Source: Gammaproteobacteria bacterium (GTDB lineage: Bacteria; Pseudomonadota; Gammaproteobacteria; Arenicellales; Poriferihabitantaceae). From it: a DNA stretch of 64,000 nucleotides. The notes below the pieces were generated by a model. It was given only the letters and a program-made list of their open reading frames with translations. It had not been told where the DNA came from and made no database searches. This document shows positions 42,363-51,751 of this stretch, piece after piece; within the stretch, counting starts at the first letter, position 1, and each line of letters opens with the position of its first letter. A program made the translations under genes and the position numbers. Location of the stretch: the NCBI GenBank assembly GCA_028817405.1, contig JAPPPS010000006.1:1-64000 (forward strand). The letters are read 5' to 3'.

Positions 42363-43484
42363 ATGAACCGCCCGCCGCGCATCCCCCAAACCGACGACCT
42401 GCGCATCACCAACATCGCGCATGTCATCAACCCCGAAGCGTTGATAGCGCGCCTGCCGCCGAGCCCGGAGGCGGTGCAAACCACGGTCAGAACGCGGCGC
42501 GAAATCCACCGCCTGCTGCAAGGCGAGGACGACCGCGTGTTAGTGGTCACCGGCCCGTGTTCGATTCACGACCCCGTCGCCGCGCTCGATTACGCCGCGC
42601 GCCTGCGCCCGTTGCTGCAGCGCCACCGCGACGACTTGCTGGTCATCATGCGCGTGTATTTCGAGAAGCCGCGCACCACGGTCGGCTGGAAGGGCCTCAT
42701 CAACGACCCGGACTTGAACGACACTTTCGACATCAACAAGGGCCTGGCGCTGGCGCGCCAACTGTTGCTCGACTTGAACCGCAGCGGCGTGCCGGCCGGC
42801 ACCGAATATCTCGACATCATCACGCCGCAGTATGTCGCGGATTTAATCTCGTGGGGCGCCATCGGCGCGCGCACCACCGAGAGCCAGGTGCACCGCGAGT
42901 TATCGTCCGGCTTGTCGTGTCCGGTCGGTTTCAAAAACGGCACCAACGGCAACCTCGACATCGCGGTCGACGGTGTGCGCGCGGCCGGCCGCCCGCATCA
43001 TTTTCTCACCCTCACCAAGGCCGGCCACTCGGCGATTTACACCACCGCCGGCAACCGCGACTGCCACATCATTCTGCGCGGCGGGCGCGCGCCGAACTAC
43101 GACGCCGCCAGCGTCAACGAAGCCTGCGACAAACTGCGCGCGGCCGGCTTGACGCCGCAAGTGATGATTGATTTCAGCCACGCCAACAGCCGCAAAATCC
43201 CTGAGAATCAAGTCGGCATCTGCGGCGATGTGGCGGCGCAAATCGCGGCCGGCGACCGCCGCATCATGGGCGTGATGATTGAGAGCCACTTGGTTGCCGG
43301 GCGGCAGGATGTGGTCGACGGCAAGGCGGCGGTTTACGGCCAGAGCATCACCGACGCGTGCATCGACATCGACACCACCGAGGGCATGCTGGACGACTTG
43401 GCGGCCGCGGTGCGCGCGCGACGGCCGGGCCGGCCGGCGACCGGCGCCGGCGATGCTCCCATGCGCGCGCAAAGCGGCGCATGA
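42363..43484 (+). CDS. 3-deoxy-7-phosphoheptulonate synthase, class I
   Basis: VVTGPCSIHDPVAALDYAARL; RVYFEKPRTTVGWKGLINDP; GFKNGTNGNLDIAVDGVRAAGRPHHFL; VMIDFSHANSRK; GVMIESHLVAGRQ. Confidence 0.96.
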   Translation: MNRPPRIPQTDDLRITNIAHVINPEALIARLPPSPEAVQTTVRTRREIHRLLQGEDDRVLVVTGPCSIHDPVAALDYAARLRPLLQRHRDDLLVIMRVYFEKPRTTVGWKGLINDPDLNDTFDINKGLALARQLLLDLNRSGVPAGTEYLDIITPQYVADLISWGAIGARTTESQVHRELSSGLSCPVGFKNGTNGNLDIAVDGVRAAGRPHHFLTLTKAGHSAIYTTAGNRDCHIILRGGRAPNYDAASVNEACDKLRAAGLTPQVMIDFSHANSRKIPENQVGICGDVAAQIAAGDRRIMGVMIESHLVAGRQDVVDGKAAVYGQSITDACIDIDTTEGMLDDLAAAVRARRPGRPATGAGDAPMRAQSGA

Positions 43485-43501
43485 GTCGATGCGGTTGCTG
43501 A

Positions 43502-43546
43502 GTCGAATGTGTCGAATGCGTCGAGCGTGTCGAATGCATCGATATG
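43502..43546. repeat. 5 x 9-bp tandem repeat (GTCGAATGY) upstream of sat
   Basis: GTCGAATGT GTCGAATGC GTCGAGCGT GTCGAATGC ATCGATATG. Confidence 0.85.
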
Positions 43547-43595
43547 GGTTGCATGCGCCGCCGAGTTGCATGCAGCACCGTCGCAAACCAACGCC

Positions 43596-44816
43596 ATGAT
43601 TAAACCGCACGGCTCGGCGCAACTGCATCCACTGCATGTCGACGACCCGGCCGAGAATCGGGACCTGACCGCGCAAGCGCATGCGCTGCCGTCGGCGCGG
43701 CTGAGTTCCTCGGCCGCGGCCAATGCGGTGATGTTGGGCGGCGGCTACTTCAACCCGCTGCGCGGTTTTATGGACAAACGCGATGCGCTGAGCGTGGCCG
43801 ATTCCATGCGCATGAGCGACGGTCTGTTCTGGCCGGTGCCGGTGTTGTGTTTGGTTGAAACCGCGCGACTCGATGACGGCGGTGACGGTGGCGGCCGCGA
43901 GGCCGGCGCCGGCGACTTCATCGCGCTGCGCGACCCGAATGTCGCGGGCCAGCCGCCGCTGGCGGTGCTGGAAGTGGCCGCGGTCGAGGCGTTCTCGGAA
44001 GCGGAAATGACGCATCTTTGCGAGAAAATATTCGCCACCGCCGACACCAAACATCCCGGCGTGGCCGCGTTCATGGCGCAAGGGCGGGTGGCGTTGTCGG
44101 GCGCGATTCGGGTGCTGAACTTCAGTTATTTCGCCGCCGAGTTCGCCGCCACCTTCCGCACCGCGGTGCAAATCCGCGCGCACATCGAGGCCAGCGGCTG
44201 GCGCAAAACCGTCGCTTTCCAAACCCGCAACCCGATGCACCGCGCGCACGAAGAACTCTGCCGCCTCGCCATGCAGCGCATCGGCGCCGACGGCTGCGTG
44301 ATTCACATGCTCCTCGGCAAACTCAAACCCGGCGACATTCCGGCCGAAGTGCGCGACGCCGCGATTCGCAAAATGGTGGAGGTGTATTTCCCGCCCGGCC
44401 GCGCGTTGATTAGCGGCTACGGCTTCGACATGCTGTACGCCGGCCCGCGCGAGGCGGTACTGCACGCGCTGTTCCGCCAAAACATGGGCGCGACGCATCT
44501 CATCATCGGCCGCGACCACGCCGGCGTCGGCGACTACTACGGCGCGTTCGATGCGCAGACCATCTTCGACCACCCGGCCGTGGCCGGCGCGCTCGACATC
44601 GAAATTTTCCGCGCCGACCACACCGCGTATTCCAAAAAATTAAACCAAGTGGTGATGATGCGCGAGGCGCCGAACCACGGCGAGGAGGATTTCGTGCTGC
44701 TGTCCGGCACCAAAGTGCGCGAGATGTTAAGCCGCGGCATCGCCCCGCCGCCGGAATTCTCCCGCCCCGAAGTCGCGCGGATTTTGATGGATTATTATCA
44801 AGGGTTGCAGGCGTGA
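43596..44816 (+). CDS. sat: sulfate adenylyltransferase
   Basis: MLGGGYFNPLRGFMDKRDA; FQTRNPMHRAHEELCRLAMQ; IIGRDHAGVGDYYGAFDAQTIFD; LSGTKVREMLSRGIAPPPEFSRPEVARIL. Confidence 0.94.
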   Translation: MIKPHGSAQLHPLHVDDPAENRDLTAQAHALPSARLSSSAAANAVMLGGGYFNPLRGFMDKRDALSVADSMRMSDGLFWPVPVLCLVETARLDDGGDGGGREAGAGDFIALRDPNVAGQPPLAVLEVAAVEAFSEAEMTHLCEKIFATADTKHPGVAAFMAQGRVALSGAIRVLNFSYFAAEFAATFRTAVQIRAHIEASGWRKTVAFQTRNPMHRAHEELCRLAMQRIGADGCVIHMLLGKLKPGDIPAEVRDAAIRKMVEVYFPPGRALISGYGFDMLYAGPREAVLHALFRQNMGATHLIIGRDHAGVGDYYGAFDAQTIFDHPAVAGALDIEIFRADHTAYSKKLNQVVMMREAPNHGEEDFVLLSGTKVREMLSRGIAPPPEFSRPEVARILMDYYQGLQA

Positions 44817-44926
44817 TGCGGCGGCATGAAACGCGCGGATGGGGTTTGGTGTTGGCGACGGTCCGCAACCGTGAAATTTAACGGGTATAATCCGGCGGCA
44901 AACCACCCGCAACGGAAGTCGTTCCG

Positions 44927-46453
44927 ATGAGCATCGACCTGCACTTAAAGCCCAACACGCTGTATCACGGCGACTGCCTTGACATTATGCGGGTGTGGGC
45001 GAAGACGCATCCGGATGGTTGCGCGGATTTGATTTATCTGGACCCGCCGTTCAACTCCAACGCCAACTACAATGTGCTTTACGGCAAGGACCAGAAAGGC
45101 AAGCCGCTGGATGAGCGCGCGCAGTTCATCGCGTTCAACGACACTTGGTATTGGAGCATTGAGGCGTCCGAGCGTGTGAACAACATTAAGAATGCGGTCG
45201 GTCATCCGGCGCATAAGGCGATTTGGGGGTTGTCGGAGATGCTGCCGGAGAGCGGCATGCTGGCGTATCTGTCGTATATGGCCGAGCGGCTGGCGGTGAT
45301 GCGCGGCATCCTGAAAGACACCGGCAGCATTTATCTGCACTGCGACCCGACCGCTTCGCATTACTTGAAGACCATTATGGACTGCATCTTCGGGTCAAAG
45401 CGGTTTCGCAATGAACTGATTTGGTGCTACAAAGAGCGCGAGTTGTCCAAAAGGCAGTGGAACAAAAAACACGATGTGATTTTGTTTTACACCAAATCCG
45501 ACCGGTATACTTTTAATTGGAAGCCGGTCGCGGCCGAATACAGCGCGTATACCGTCGAGAAAAAATTCAAATACACCGACGATGACGGAAAACGCTACCG
45601 CCTCAGATACAAGGACGGGCGCAACGACCCGCCCGAAGAAAGCGAGGACACTTACCGGCAGTACATGGATGTCGGCGTTCCGCCGCGCGACTGGATTGAG
45701 ATTCCAATCTTAAATCAGGCTGCCCGGGAACGTCTCGGCTATCCCACGCAAAAACCGCTGGCGTTGCTTGACCGCATCGTCAAAGCGTCCAGCAACAAAG
45801 GCGACTTGGTCATCGACCCCTTCTGCGGTTGCGGCACCACCATCGAGGCGGCGTGGAAACTCGGGCGGAAATTCCTCGGCATCGACATCTCGCCATACGC
45901 CATCACCCGCGTATGCAAAGACCGCATGAAGCGCGCCGGCGGCGTGTCGGTGATGGGCTTGCCCACCGACATGCGCAGCGCGCGCGCGTTATGCGCCGCC
46001 GACCCGTTTGCGTTCGAGCATTGGGCGATTAGTTTGCTGGAAGGTTATGCGCCGAACGACAAGCAAGTCGCCGACGGCGGCATTGACGGCCGCGGCCGAT
46101 TGTTGAATCCGCCGTTGGACGAGAGCGGCAAACCGGAAAAAGGCCTCTGCGTCGCGCAAGTCAAGGGCGGCAAGCCCGGCGCCGATGCGCTGCGCGCTTT
46201 TCTTTCGCAAATCGCCGGCGGGGCGTTCAGCATGGGCGTGTTTGTCACCTTGGAGAAACCGCGCGAGACGCCGACCATGCGCGAAGTGGCGACCAAAGCC
46301 GGCGCTTTCCAGTCGCCGGGCGGCGCGAAAACTTACGACCGCATCGTGTTCTGGTCGATAGAAGAATACTTTGACGGTATCGAGGCAAAACTGCCGGACA
46401 TGACGCACCCCTTCACCGGCAAAGCGCTGCACCCGGAAATCCCGGCCGACTGA
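44927..46453 (+). CDS. DNA methyltransferase fused to Mrr-like restriction nuclease domain, copy 1
   Basis: YHGDCLDIM...LIYLDPPFNSNANYN; DPFCGCGTTIEAAWKLGRKFLGIDIS; C-terminal VADGGIDGRGR...GLCVAQVKGG (Mrr-like D...QxK). Confidence 0.9.
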   Translation: MSIDLHLKPNTLYHGDCLDIMRVWAKTHPDGCADLIYLDPPFNSNANYNVLYGKDQKGKPLDERAQFIAFNDTWYWSIEASERVNNIKNAVGHPAHKAIWGLSEMLPESGMLAYLSYMAERLAVMRGILKDTGSIYLHCDPTASHYLKTIMDCIFGSKRFRNELIWCYKERELSKRQWNKKHDVILFYTKSDRYTFNWKPVAAEYSAYTVEKKFKYTDDDGKRYRLRYKDGRNDPPEESEDTYRQYMDVGVPPRDWIEIPILNQAARERLGYPTQKPLALLDRIVKASSNKGDLVIDPFCGCGTTIEAAWKLGRKFLGIDISPYAITRVCKDRMKRAGGVSVMGLPTDMRSARALCAADPFAFEHWAISLLEGYAPNDKQVADGGIDGRGRLLNPPLDESGKPEKGLCVAQVKGGKPGADALRAFLSQIAGGAFSMGVFVTLEKPRETPTMREVATKAGAFQSPGGAKTYDRIVFWSIEEYFDGIEAKLPDMTHPFTGKALHPEIPAD

Positions 46454-46461
46454 ACGCCGGT

Positions 46462-46491
46462 TTGACAACCGCAACCGAAACACCGTATCCT
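46462..46491 (+). promoter_or_regulatory. putative sigma70-type promoter
   Basis: TTGACA (46462-46467) - 18 bp - TATCCT (46486-46491), 20 bp upstream of the copy 2 region; duplicated at 48125-48154. Confidence 0.5.
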
Positions 46492-46520
46492 CCGCGGTAA
46501 ACCATCCGTAACCCGTTCCG

Positions 46521-48116
46521 ATGAGTATCGACCTGCACTTAAAGCCCAACACGCTGTATCACGGCGACTGCCTTGACATTATGCGGGTGTGGGCGAAGAC
46601 GCATCCGGATGGTTGCGCGGATTTGATTTATCTGGACCCGCCGTTCAACTCCAACGCCAACTACAATGTGCTTTACGGCAAGGACCAGAAAGGCAAGCCG
46701 CTGGATGAGCGCGCGCAGTTCATCGCGTTCAACGACACTTGGTATTGGAGCATTGAGGCGTCCGAGCGTGTGAACAACATTAAGAATGCGGTCGGTCATC
46801 CGGCGCATAAGGCGATTTGGGGGTTGTCGGAGATGCTGCCGGAGAGCGGCATGCTGGCGTATCTGTCGTATATGGCCGAGCGGCTGGCGGTGATGCGCGG
46901 CATCCTGAAAGACACCGGCAGCATTTATCTGCACTGCGACCCGACCGCTTCGCATTACTTGAAGACCATTATGGACTGCGTGTTCGGCGTGGGGAATTTT
47001 ATGAACGAAGTGATTTGGCGTTATGACGGGCCGCAGAGTCCGTCGAAAACGAAGTTCGCCACCAAACATGATGTGTTGCTGCGCTATGCAAAAACCAAAA
47101 AAGTGTTCGTCGCCGAGGAAAAGATGTACGCGCATAAAGAAGTCTCGGAGCCCGAGTTGCGTCAAAAATACAAAAAAGATGCGGACGGGTGGTTTTACGA
47201 TTTGCCGCGCGGAAGTTACACGGATGCCTCGATTCGAAAATTGGAATCCGAAGGCCGAATCCGCAGAACCAAAACCGGGAATGTAAGAATCAAATACTAC
47301 CTGCTCCACAGTAACGGCGCCTATTACAGAAAAAAGAAAATCCCCAGCGTGTGGGATGACATTCCCTCGCTTGGGCAGGCGGGCGGCAAGGAACGTCTCG
47401 GCTACCCCACGCAGAAGCCGCTTGCTTTGCTGGAGCGCATCATCGAAGTATCCAGCAACAAAGGCGACATGGTTCTCGACCCTTTCTGCGGCTGCGGCAC
47501 CACCGCCGAAGCGGCCTGGAAACTTAAACGCCGGTTCGTCGGCATTGACATCTCTTCATACGCCATCACCCGCGTATGCAAAGACCGCATGAAACGCGCC
47601 GGCGGCGTGTCGGTGATGGGCTTGCCCACCGACATGCGCAGCGCGCGCGCGTTATGCGCCGCCGACCCGTTTGCGTTCGAGCATTGGGCGATTAGTTTGC
47701 TGGAAGGTTATGCGCCGAACGACAAGCAAGTCGCCGACGGCGGCATTGACGGCCGCGGCCGATTGTTGAATCCGCCGTTGGACGAGAGCGGCAAACCGGA
47801 AAAAGGCCTCTGCGTCGCGCAAGTCAAGGGCGGCAAGCCCGGCGCCGATGCGCTGCGCGCTTTTCTTTCGCAAATCGCCGGCGGGGCGTTCAGCATGGGC
47901 GTGTTTGTCACCTTGGAGAAACCGCGCGAGACGCCGACCATGCGCGAAGTGGCGACCAAAGCCGGCGCTTTCCAGTCGCCGGGCGGCGCGAAAACTTACG
48001 ACCGCATCGTGTTCTGGTCGATAGAAGAATACTTTGACGGTATCGAGGCAAAACTGCCGGACATGACGCACCCCTTCACCGGCAAAGCGCTGCACCCGGA
48101 AATCCCGGCCGACTGA
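46521..48116 (+). CDS. DNA methyltransferase fused to Mrr-like restriction nuclease domain, copy 2
   Basis: N-terminal ~150 aa and C-terminal ~200 aa identical to copy 1; central domain unrelated. Confidence 0.9.
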   Translation: MSIDLHLKPNTLYHGDCLDIMRVWAKTHPDGCADLIYLDPPFNSNANYNVLYGKDQKGKPLDERAQFIAFNDTWYWSIEASERVNNIKNAVGHPAHKAIWGLSEMLPESGMLAYLSYMAERLAVMRGILKDTGSIYLHCDPTASHYLKTIMDCVFGVGNFMNEVIWRYDGPQSPSKTKFATKHDVLLRYAKTKKVFVAEEKMYAHKEVSEPELRQKYKKDADGWFYDLPRGSYTDASIRKLESEGRIRRTKTGNVRIKYYLLHSNGAYYRKKKIPSVWDDIPSLGQAGGKERLGYPTQKPLALLERIIEVSSNKGDMVLDPFCGCGTTAEAAWKLKRRFVGIDISSYAITRVCKDRMKRAGGVSVMGLPTDMRSARALCAADPFAFEHWAISLLEGYAPNDKQVADGGIDGRGRLLNPPLDESGKPEKGLCVAQVKGGKPGADALRAFLSQIAGGAFSMGVFVTLEKPRETPTMREVATKAGAFQSPGGAKTYDRIVFWSIEEYFDGIEAKLPDMTHPFTGKALHPEIPAD

Positions 48117-48124
48117 ACGCCGGT

Positions 48125-48154
48125 TTGACAACCGCAACCGAAACACCGTATCCT
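48125..48154 (+). promoter_or_regulatory. putative sigma70-type promoter (duplicate copy) upstream of TA pair
   Basis: TTGACA (48125-48130) - 18 bp - TATCCT (48149-48154), identical to 46462-46491. Confidence 0.5.
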
Positions 48155-48185
48155 CCGCGGTAAACCATCCGCAGCAAGATTTCCC

Positions 48186-48407
48186 ATGACTAAACTGCTG
48201 AAACAAGCGTTTGACCAAGTGTCGAACCTCCCGCCGGCGGAGCAGAATGCTTTTGCCGAGCGCATTTTGCATGAACTGCGCATGGACGCGCAGTGGGACA
48301 AAACGCTCGAAGAGTCGGCCGATGCGCTGGCGCAACTGGCCGCCGATGCGCTCGACCAGCATGAACGCGGCGAAACCGCGTTGCTCGACATCAAGCGGCT
48401 GGCGTAG
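48186..48407 (+). CDS. small antitoxin-like protein
   Basis: 73 aa, acidic/helical, directly upstream of a RelE/ParE-like ORF. Confidence 0.6.
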   Translation: MTKLLKQAFDQVSNLPPAEQNAFAERILHELRMDAQWDKTLEESADALAQLAADALDQHERGETALLDIKRLA

Positions 48408-48410
48408 CGC

Positions 48411-48686
48411 GTGTTGCAATCGTATACCGCGCCGCAGTTCTGGCGGCACCACGCGAATCTGCCGCAACCTGTCAAGGCGCATGCCAAGAGGCGTTATGTG
48501 TTGTTCATGACGAATCCGAACCATCCCAGTTTGAAGTTCAAAGCCATTCGGCGGTTGCCGCATGTGTATTCGGTGCGCATCAGCGATGATTACCGGGCGC
48601 TCGGCGTCCGCAAGCGCAACGAAATAACATGGTTTTGGATTGGTTCGCACACCGACTACACGGCGCTCATCAAACGCCTGCGATGA
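48411..48686 (+). CDS. RelE/ParE-superfamily toxin-like protein
   Basis: NHPSLKFKAIRRLPHVYSVRISDDYRALGVRKRNEITWFWIGSHTDYTALIKRL. Confidence 0.75.
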   Translation: MLQSYTAPQFWRHHANLPQPVKAHAKRRYVLFMTNPNHPSLKFKAIRRLPHVYSVRISDDYRALGVRKRNEITWFWIGSHTDYTALIKRLR

Positions 48687-48707
48687 ACGCGACACTTCGA
48701 TAATCCC

Positions 48708-49706
48708 ATGTTCCGTTATGTTTTCAAACGCCTCGCGGTGATGCTTCCCACGCTGGTGGTGATTAGTTTCATCATCTTCGTGATTATCCAACTGCCGCCG
48801 GGGGATTATCTGGAGACGCATATCGCCGAACTGGAGAGCCAGGGCGAGTCGGTGGACCCGGAGAAAATCGAGTTCCTGCGCCGGCAATACGGACTCGACC
48901 AGCCGTTTGCGGTGCAGTATGTCAGATGGGTCGGCGGGTTTTTCCACGGCGACTGGGGTTATTCGTTTGAGCATGACTTGCCGGTGCGCGAAGTCATCGG
49001 CGACCGCCTCTGGCTGACCATCTTGGTGTCCATCGCCACCATCATTTTCACCTGGATTATCGCCTTCCCCATCGGCATTTACTCGGCCACGCATCAGTAC
49101 AGTTGGGGCGACTACGGCCTCACCCTGCTCGGCTTCATCGGCTTGGCAACGCCGAACTTTCTTCTGGCGTTGGTTATGCTCTATCTCGCCAACATCTGGT
49201 TTGGCACTTCCATCGGCGGCTTGATGGACCCGCAGTATCTCGACCAGCCATGGAGTTGGGGCAAGGTGGCGTCGGTGCTGGAGCATTTATGGATTCCGGT
49301 GGTGGTCATCGGCACCGCCGGCACCGCCGGCATGATTCGCCGCCTGCGCGCCAACCTTCTCGACGAACTGGAAAAGCAGTATGTTCTCACCGGCAAGGCG
49401 AAGGGTTTGCCGCCGGCCAAGTTGCTGGTGAAATACCCGCTGCGCGCGGCATTGAACTTCTTCATCGCCGACATCGGTTCGCTGCTGCCGAGCGTCATCT
49501 CCGGCGCCGAAATCGTCGCCATCGTATTGTCGCTGCCGACCACCGGCCCGATGCTTTTATCCGCGCTGCAGAGTCAGGACATGTATCTCGCCGGCACCTT
49601 CCTGCTGTTCCTCGCGCTGCTCACCGTGGTCGGTCTCCTTATCTCCGATTTGTTGTTGGCGTGGCTCGACCCGCGCATCCGCCTGCAGGGGGCGGCGGTG
49701 CAATGA
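48708..49706 (+). CDS. ABC transporter permease (YejB/DppB/OppB-like)
   Basis: MFRYVFKRLAVMLPTLVVISFIIFVIIQLPPGDYLE; BPD_transp_1 EKQYVLTGKAKGLPPAKLLVKYPLRAAL. Confidence 0.92.
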   Translation: MFRYVFKRLAVMLPTLVVISFIIFVIIQLPPGDYLETHIAELESQGESVDPEKIEFLRRQYGLDQPFAVQYVRWVGGFFHGDWGYSFEHDLPVREVIGDRLWLTILVSIATIIFTWIIAFPIGIYSATHQYSWGDYGLTLLGFIGLATPNFLLALVMLYLANIWFGTSIGGLMDPQYLDQPWSWGKVASVLEHLWIPVVVIGTAGTAGMIRRLRANLLDELEKQYVLTGKAKGLPPAKLLVKYPLRAALNFFIADIGSLLPSVISGAEIVAIVLSLPTTGPMLLSALQSQDMYLAGTFLLFLALLTVVGLLISDLLLAWLDPRIRLQGAAVQ

Positions 49707-50941
49707 ACGCGCATAACACCGGCCGCGACGTCGATAACAACACCGACCCCGGCGCTGAAAGAAACATGGACCGCGGCGCCGCGCGCAACAACGCGCGCGA
49801 CGAACATTATGTCTCCGACGCGCCGTTCGACCCGCATTCGGTCGAGCGGTTGACCGCTGACCAGGAAAAATATTTCTTCGCCTCGCGCCGCCAACTGATG
49901 TGGTGGAAGTTCAAGCGGCATAAAGTCGCGGTCACCTGCGGTTTCATTCTTCTGGCGTTGTATACCTCGACGCTCATCTCCGAATTCATCGCGCCGTACA
50001 ACTTGCACTCGCGCGACACGCATCACATCTACGCGCCGCCGCAGGGTTTGCATTTGTTTCACCGCGGCCAATGGGTCGGCCCGTTCGTCTACGGCTATGA
50101 CTACCGTCTCAACCTCGACAACTTGAAGCGCGAATACATCGCCAACCCGGACAAGGTGCAACGCTTGCGTTTCTTTTGCAGCGGCGACGCGTACCGATTC
50201 TGGGGGCGCATCGACATGGACTTCCACTTCGTCTGCCCGGCCGAAGACGGCACATTGTTTTTGCTCGGCACCGACCGCTTGGGCCGCGACATGTTCTCGC
50301 GCGTGGTCTACGGCGCGCGCATCTCGCTGCTCATCGGCTTGGTCGGCATCGCCGCCAGTTTGTTTCTCGGCCTGCTGCTCGGCGGCTTGGCTGGTTACTA
50401 CGGCGGCTGGGTCGACTCCGGCATTCAGCGTCTCATCGAAATCTTAAGGTCGTTCCCGGAACTGCCGTTGTGGATGGCGTTGTCGGCGATTTTGCCGGTG
50501 ACATGGAGTCCGATTCTGGTGTTCTTCGGCATCACTTTAATCTTGGCGCTGCTGGACTGGACCGGCCTGGCGCGCGCGGTGCGTTCCAAACTGTTGGCGC
50601 TGCGCGAGGAGGACTACTGCGCCGCGGCCCGCCTGCTCGGCGCGCGCCCGAAGCGCATCATCGCCCGCCACCTGCTGCCCGGTTTCGCCAGCCACATCAT
50701 CGCCTCGGCCACGCTGTCGATTCCCGGCATGATCCTCGGCGAAACCGCGCTGTCGTTCCTCGGCCTCGGCCTGCGCCCGCCCATCACCAGTTGGGGCGTG
50801 CTGTTGAACGAAGCGCAAAACATGAATGTCGTGGCGTTGTATCCGTGGCTGATTCTGCCGGTGGTGCCGGTCATCATTATCATCCTCGCGTTCAACTTCT
50901 TCGGCGACGGCCTGCGCGACGCGGCCGACCCGTATAAATAG
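49703..50941 (+). CDS. ABC transporter permease (YejE/DppC/OppC-like)
   Basis: FFASRRQLMWWKFKRHKVAVTCGFILLALY; LLGTDRLGRDMFSRVVYGARISLLIGLVG; REEDYCAAARLLGARPKRIIARHLLP. Confidence 0.92.
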   Translation: MNAHNTGRDVDNNTDPGAERNMDRGAARNNARDEHYVSDAPFDPHSVERLTADQEKYFFASRRQLMWWKFKRHKVAVTCGFILLALYTSTLISEFIAPYNLHSRDTHHIYAPPQGLHLFHRGQWVGPFVYGYDYRLNLDNLKREYIANPDKVQRLRFFCSGDAYRFWGRIDMDFHFVCPAEDGTLFLLGTDRLGRDMFSRVVYGARISLLIGLVGIAASLFLGLLLGGLAGYYGGWVDSGIQRLIEILRSFPELPLWMALSAILPVTWSPILVFFGITLILALLDWTGLARAVRSKLLALREEDYCAAARLLGARPKRIIARHLLPGFASHIIASATLSIPGMILGETALSFLGLGLRPPITSWGVLLNEAQNMNVVALYPWLILPVVPVIIIILAFNFFGDGLRDAADPYK

Positions 50942-50999
50942 CAAAAACGCGCAAACAAATCGCGCGGCGCGAAGCGTCGCGCAATTAAGTACCGGCGCG

Positions 51000-51346
51000 A
51001 GGGGCCGTCATTCCGTGCGGTTGGAAAACAAGGAGCGCAGCGCCACTGTTTTCCTCCGATACGGAATCCAGAGTCTTTAATTGAACCAGCGAATAATCGA
51101 ACCAAAGACTCTGGACTCCGGTTGTCACCGGAGTGGCAGTGGTGGCGGCGCCAGCGATTCAAACCGGCATCGTCGAGTCGGCAAATTTGCCATCCTTGGC
51201 GTCTGGATTCCCGCGTCCCAGCGGGAATGACGGCGCTTCGCGCCGCCACACCCACAGTTCCCCCCACCCGCTACGCCCTCAGTCCACCCCACCGCCACGC
51301 CCGCAATCTGTTGAGCGGGCGTCAGCCCCCCGCTCGTGGGCGGAGC
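51000..51346. repeat. cluster of dispersed imperfect-palindromic repeats
   Basis: Segments shared with 1380-1650, 3390-3535, 27906-27930 and 55600-55637 (e.g. GGAAAACAAGGAGCGCAGCGCCACTRTTTTCC; AAAGACTCTGGACTCCGG..CCGGAGTGGC). Confidence 0.75.
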
Positions 51347-51751
51347 AAGCGCATCTTTCCGCCATTCTGGGCTTGACACGGGACCGGAAAATTTCTTTTC
51401 CAGACCGCTTGACACCGCCGCCGGAATGGGTATTATCCCGCTTGCGATTATTCTTGCGGTGAGCGCAAGGTGGCGTGACTCCAATTATGCCGATGAACCA
51501 CAAATTCTACGACCGGATTTTCCCGAGACAGGGGAAGAGAGCGTTTCTTGCGCTGCTTGCCGATGAGGATAAGTATCGCCAATCGAGGTATTGTGCGCCA
51601 TGTCGTGCCATCAGGCGCGCGTGGAAAAAAGTAAAACCGAGTGTCTGGAAATGGGTGTCCGGGGTGTCGGTGGCTGTGGCAAGCTTATTTTTGTACGATT
51701 TCATGACGCGGTGATGCCGCATTTAGTTCAATCCCGCCTGGGTGCGGTTTT

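Noticed and set aside
47652-49286. 544-aa minus-strand ORF opposite MTase-nuclease copy 2 and the TA/permease genes
   Set aside because: Antisense to well-supported genes; the translation is a reverse-complement artefact duplicated with the gene (it matches the ORF at 45989-46552).
51475-51714. 79-aa plus-strand ORF with C-terminal hydrophobic segment
   Set aside because: Possible small membrane protein, but no homology is recognisable and it is embedded in repeat-rich DNA; not enough support for a CDS call.
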